Assembly: GCF_014170335.1 (NCBI RefSeq)
Contig: NZ_LZZS01000003.1
Coordinates: 310,001 to 374,000 of the forward strand
Direction of reading: 5' to 3'
Source of the DNA: Achromobacter sp. UMC46
GTDB lineage: Bacteria > Pseudomonadota > Gammaproteobacteria > Burkholderiales > Burkholderiaceae_B
DNA: 64,000 nucleotides
Made by a program: the position numbers and the translations under genes. Numbering within the stretch: the stretch's first letter is position 1; the number at the start of each line of letters is the position of its first letter. Under the pieces are notes generated by a model, which was not told the origin of the DNA, did not search any database, and saw only the letters and a list, made by a program, of their open reading frames with translations. Positions 61,645 to 64,000 of this stretch are shown piece by piece.

Positions 61645-62373
61645 TCAGCCGACCCGGCCCGTCAGCCGGCGGGCGGCCTGCAGCACGGACGCCAGGTGGT
61701 CCGGGTGGTAACGATGCGCGGGCGCCGTCAGCGTCACCGCCGCCGCGATGCCGCCCGACAGCAGGAAAACGGGGGCGGAAATGCCCGCCACCTCGCTCAG
61801 GCGGTCGCCCAGCGCGGCGAAATGGCCGTCCTGGCGGATCCGCGCGTACAGCGCCTGATCCGGGCCCGGCGCGTGCCCCAGGACGTCGTCATAGGCCGTG
61901 AGCACCCGTCCGCCGCTGCCGCGCTCCAGCGGCAGCAGGTCCCCCGCCCGGATATGGTCGCGCACCGGATGCGGGGAATCGACGCGGTACAGGCACAGCC
62001 GCGCATCGCCCTGGCGCACATGGTAGGCCGCGCTTTCGCCGGTGGCGGCCACCAGCTCCCGCAGCACGGGCATGACCACGTGCTCCAGCGAAAACGATGC
62101 CGAATAGATGCTGTGCAGGCGGGCCACTTCGGGGCCCAGCGCATAGCGGCCGTCATCCAGGCGGCGGATCCACTGCGCGTGTTCCAGCGACGCCAGCAGG
62201 CGAAGCGCGGTGCTTTTGTAGAGACGGGTGCGTTCCGCCAGTTCGCCCAGCGATAGCGTCCGATCGGCGGGGGTGAACACCGCCATCAGGCTCATCGCCC
62301 GGTCGACCGCGGCGACTCCGCCTTCAGCGGCATCGGCATCCGCCACGGATTCGGTGACGGCTTTACGAGGCAT
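61645..62373 (-). CDS. IclR family transcriptional regulator
   Basis: This is a 242-residue IclR regulator with winged helix (LGELAERTRLYKSTALRLLA) and effector domain (TGESAAYHVRQGDARLCLYR; VAGISAPVFLLSGGIAAAVT). I start at MPRKAVTES; the longer frame reaches into the divergent promoter. Divergent from the HMG-CoA lyase-like gene and likely its regulator. Confidence 0.92.
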   Translation of the reverse strand: MPRKAVTESVADADAAEGGVAAVDRAMSLMAVFTPADRTLSLGELAERTRLYKSTALRLLASLEHAQWIRRLDDGRYALGPEVARLHSIYSASFSLEHVVMPVLRELVAATGESAAYHVRQGDARLCLYRVDSPHPVRDHIRAGDLLPLERGSGGRVLTAYDDVLGHAPGPDQALYARIRQDGHFAALGDRLSEVAGISAPVFLLSGGIAAAVTLTAPAHRYHPDHLASVLQAARRLTGRVG

Positions 62374-62526
62374 GGCCAGCCCTGGCAGCGCAGCGGACTT
62401 CGATCGGCATATTCCATCCTTTAGAACGATAGGGGCCATTGTAGGCACAGGCCGGGCGGGGATCCGGGCCAGACCCGGCTTGACAGCGATTTTGCGTTCG
62501 CATTTAATTCTATTCTAAAGAACAAC

Positions 62527-62543
62527 ATTCTATTAGATAGAAT
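62527..62543. promoter_or_regulatory. Operator-like palindrome upstream of the lyase-CoA transferase unit
   Basis: ATTCTAT-TAG-ATAGAAT has perfect 7-bp arms and ends 18 bases before the lyase start codon. Related TTCTATTCTAAAG and TTCTAAAGG stretches lie nearby on both sides of the divergent gap. A good candidate site for the adjacent IclR protein. Confidence 0.6.
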
Positions 62544-62560
62544 TAACGGGAGACGCAAAC

Positions 62561-63511
62561 ATGGCGAATGACATCCGGGCCCAGACGGACGTCCTGATCA
62601 GCGAAGTCGGGCCGCGCGACGGGCTGCAATCGGTGAAGGCCACCATGCCGACCGCGGACAAGTTCCGCTGGATTGATGCGCTGGTCGCGGCAGGCGTGCG
62701 TGAAATCGAGGTGGCCTCGTTCGTGCCGGCGCGCTTGCTGCCGCAGATGGCGGATGCGGCCGAAGTCGTCGCCTACGCAGCCCGCCAGCCGGGGGTGACC
62801 GTGATGGCGCTGGTGCCGAACCTGCGGGGCGCCGAGGCCGCATTGCGCGCCGGGGCCCACAAGCTGACTTTGCCCGTTTCCGCCAGCCGCGCCCATTCGC
62901 TGGCCAACGTGCGCAAGACGCCGGAAGACATGGTGGAAGAAGTCCGCGCCATCGCGGCGCTGCGCGACGGCATCGCGCCGGGCGTCAAGCTTGAGGCCGG
63001 CATTTCGACGGCCTTCGGCTGCACCTTGCAGGGCCTGGTGCCGGAAGACGATGTGATCCGGCTGGCGGCGATGTGCGTGGCGGCCGGCGCGGACGAATCC
63101 GGTCTGTCCGACACCGTGGGCTATGCCAACCCCGCGCAGGTGCGCCGCCTGTTCCGCCGGTTGCGCAGTGAAATCGGAACCCGTGCCGGTGCGGCGCACA
63201 TGCACAACACCCGGGGCCTGGGGTTGGCCAATTGCCTGGCGGCCTGGGACGAGGGCGTGCGCACGTTCGACAGTTCGCTGGGCGGGTTGGGCGGGTGCCC
63301 CTACGCGCCCGGCGCGTCGGGCAATGTCGTCACCGAAGACCTGGTGTTCATGTTCGAGGCGATGGGCGTGCGCACCGGGATCTCGCTGGAAAAAATCATC
63401 GCGGCGCGCTTGCCGCTAGCCGCCGGCCTGCCGGGCGAGCCGCTGTACGGCATGACGCCGGATGCGGGATTGCCCAAGGGCTTTTCGCCGTCCCGACCTG
63501 TTTCCCAATGA
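62561..63511 (+). CDS. Hydroxymethylglutaryl-CoA lyase family protein
   Basis: This is a 316-residue HMG-CoA lyase-like aldolase. The catalytic region GPRDGLQSV, metal-ligand stretch AAHMHNTRGLGLANCL and the Cys loop GGLGGCPYAPGASGN are intact. Cleaves HMG-CoA or a similar 3-hydroxy-acyl-CoA to acetyl-CoA and a keto acid. GGGAG precedes the ATG. It is followed by a CoA transferase gene with overlapping or near-overlapping start, so the pair probably activates and splits an organic acid. Confidence 0.92.
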   Translation: MANDIRAQTDVLISEVGPRDGLQSVKATMPTADKFRWIDALVAAGVREIEVASFVPARLLPQMADAAEVVAYAARQPGVTVMALVPNLRGAEAALRAGAHKLTLPVSASRAHSLANVRKTPEDMVEEVRAIAALRDGIAPGVKLEAGISTAFGCTLQGLVPEDDVIRLAAMCVAAGADESGLSDTVGYANPAQVRRLFRRLRSEIGTRAGAAHMHNTRGLGLANCLAAWDEGVRTFDSSLGGLGGCPYAPGASGNVVTEDLVFMFEAMGVRTGISLEKIIAARLPLAAGLPGEPLYGMTPDAGLPKGFSPSRPVSQ

Positions 63512-63522
63512 AGGTGCCTGAC

Positions 63523-64000
63523 ATGTCCAGCCGTTCCCCGTCCCGTCTTCCGTACGAAGGCATCCGCGTCGTGGAGTTCACCCACATGGTGATGGGGCCC
63601 ACGTGCGGCATGCTGCTGGCGGATCTGGGCGCCGAAGTCATCAAGGTGGAACCGGTCGGCGGCGATTCGACGCGCCGCCTGCTGGGATCCGGCGCGGGCT
63701 TCTTCCCCATGTTCAACCGCAACAAGAAAAGCATCGCGCTGGATCTGAAGCAGCCCGAAGGCATCGAGGCGGCGCGGCGCCTGATCGATACCGCCGACGT
63801 GGTCAGCGAAAACTTCAAGTCCGGCGTGATGGACAAGCTGGGCTTGGGGTACGCCGCGCTGAAGGCGCGCAACCCCCGGCTTGTGTATGTCAGCCACAAG
63901 GGCTTTCTGCCGGGCCCGTACGAGAACCGGACCGCGCTGGATGAAGTGGTGCAGATGATGGGCGGGCTGGCCTACATGACGGGCCGCCCGGGCGACCCGC
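63523..64000 (+). CDS. CaiB/BaiF family CoA transferase, 3' end outside the window
   Basis: This is the first 159 residues of a class III CoA transferase: GIRVVEFTHMVMGPTCGMLL, DLGAEVIKVEPVGGDSTRRL and FNRNKKSIALDLKQPEG are typical. The catalytic Asp lies at or beyond the window edge. GAAGGTG precedes the chosen ATG; another ATG five codons upstream overlaps the previous stop. Likely forms the CoA ester cleaved by the adjacent lyase. Confidence 0.93.
   Translation, partial: MSSRSPSRLPYEGIRVVEFTHMVMGPTCGMLLADLGAEVIKVEPVGGDSTRRLLGSGAGFFPMFNRNKKSIALDLKQPEGIEAARRLIDTADVVSENFKSGVMDKLGLGYAALKARNPRLVYVSHKGFLPGPYENRTALDEVVQMMGGLAYMTGRPGDP

Overview
The window looks like a piece of a chromosome from a high-GC betaproteobacterium of the Alcaligenaceae (Achromobacter/Bordetella type). 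This is inferred from the GC-rich third codon positions, the many IclR, LysR, GntR and AraC regulators, a Bug-type tripartite tricarboxylate receptor, ATGA-type gene overlaps and the family content. I recognise no tRNA, rRNA, CRISPR array, insertion sequence or phage gene. A stretch around 47.3-50.6 kb is visibly less GC-rich and reads as accessory DNA.

Region 0-21.6 kb is a taurine module. Taurine dehydrogenase (tauX, tauY), sulfoacetaldehyde acetyltransferase (xsc) and phosphate acetyltransferase (pta) would turn taurine into acetyl-CoA plus sulfite. tauABC imports taurine and a MocR-type regulator (tauR) lies beside them. Inserted between pta and tauX, on the same strand, are a complete five-gene peptide-type ABC importer, a metal-dependent amidohydrolase and a CobW GTPase, which suggests import and hydrolysis of taurine conjugates. 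Divergent from tauA is a chemoreceptor gene whose end overlaps a dihydroorotase/hydantoinase-like protein that has lost nearly all its metal ligands.

Region 21.6-47.3 kb is mixed metabolism. It holds folE, a Cache-domain histidine kinase/LuxR pair divergent from cstA-ybdD, an MFS transporter, dps, a GNAT protein, an SDR-SMR-TetR unit with a visible promoter/operator, and NmrA/LysR. It continues with RidA-ene reductase/LysR, an AraC regulator with an esterase and two SDRs, and a hydroxyacid cluster (Bug receptor, RraA-like aldolase, D-2-hydroxyacid dehydrogenase) with its IclR regulator.

Region 47.3-54.7 kb holds a complete cysteinyl-tRNA synthetase preceded by a short open frame with two adjacent Cys codons and an intrinsic terminator, i.e. 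an apparent cysteine attenuator. Next come a PhyH-type dioxygenase, a DUF4287 protein, a DUF1214 fragment, a PAS-GGDEF-EAL protein, and a GntR-TSUP-DUF1634 export unit.

Region 54.8-60.4 kb is a periplasmic methionine-oxidation repair cluster: MsrA, MsrB, a methionine-rich MXKDX repeat protein, a YedY-like molybdoenzyme and a cytochrome b561-type subunit, divergent from a two-component system. The window ends with a nitronate monooxygenase-like protein, an IclR regulator, an HMG-CoA lyase-family gene and a CaiB/BaiF CoA transferase cut by the window edge.
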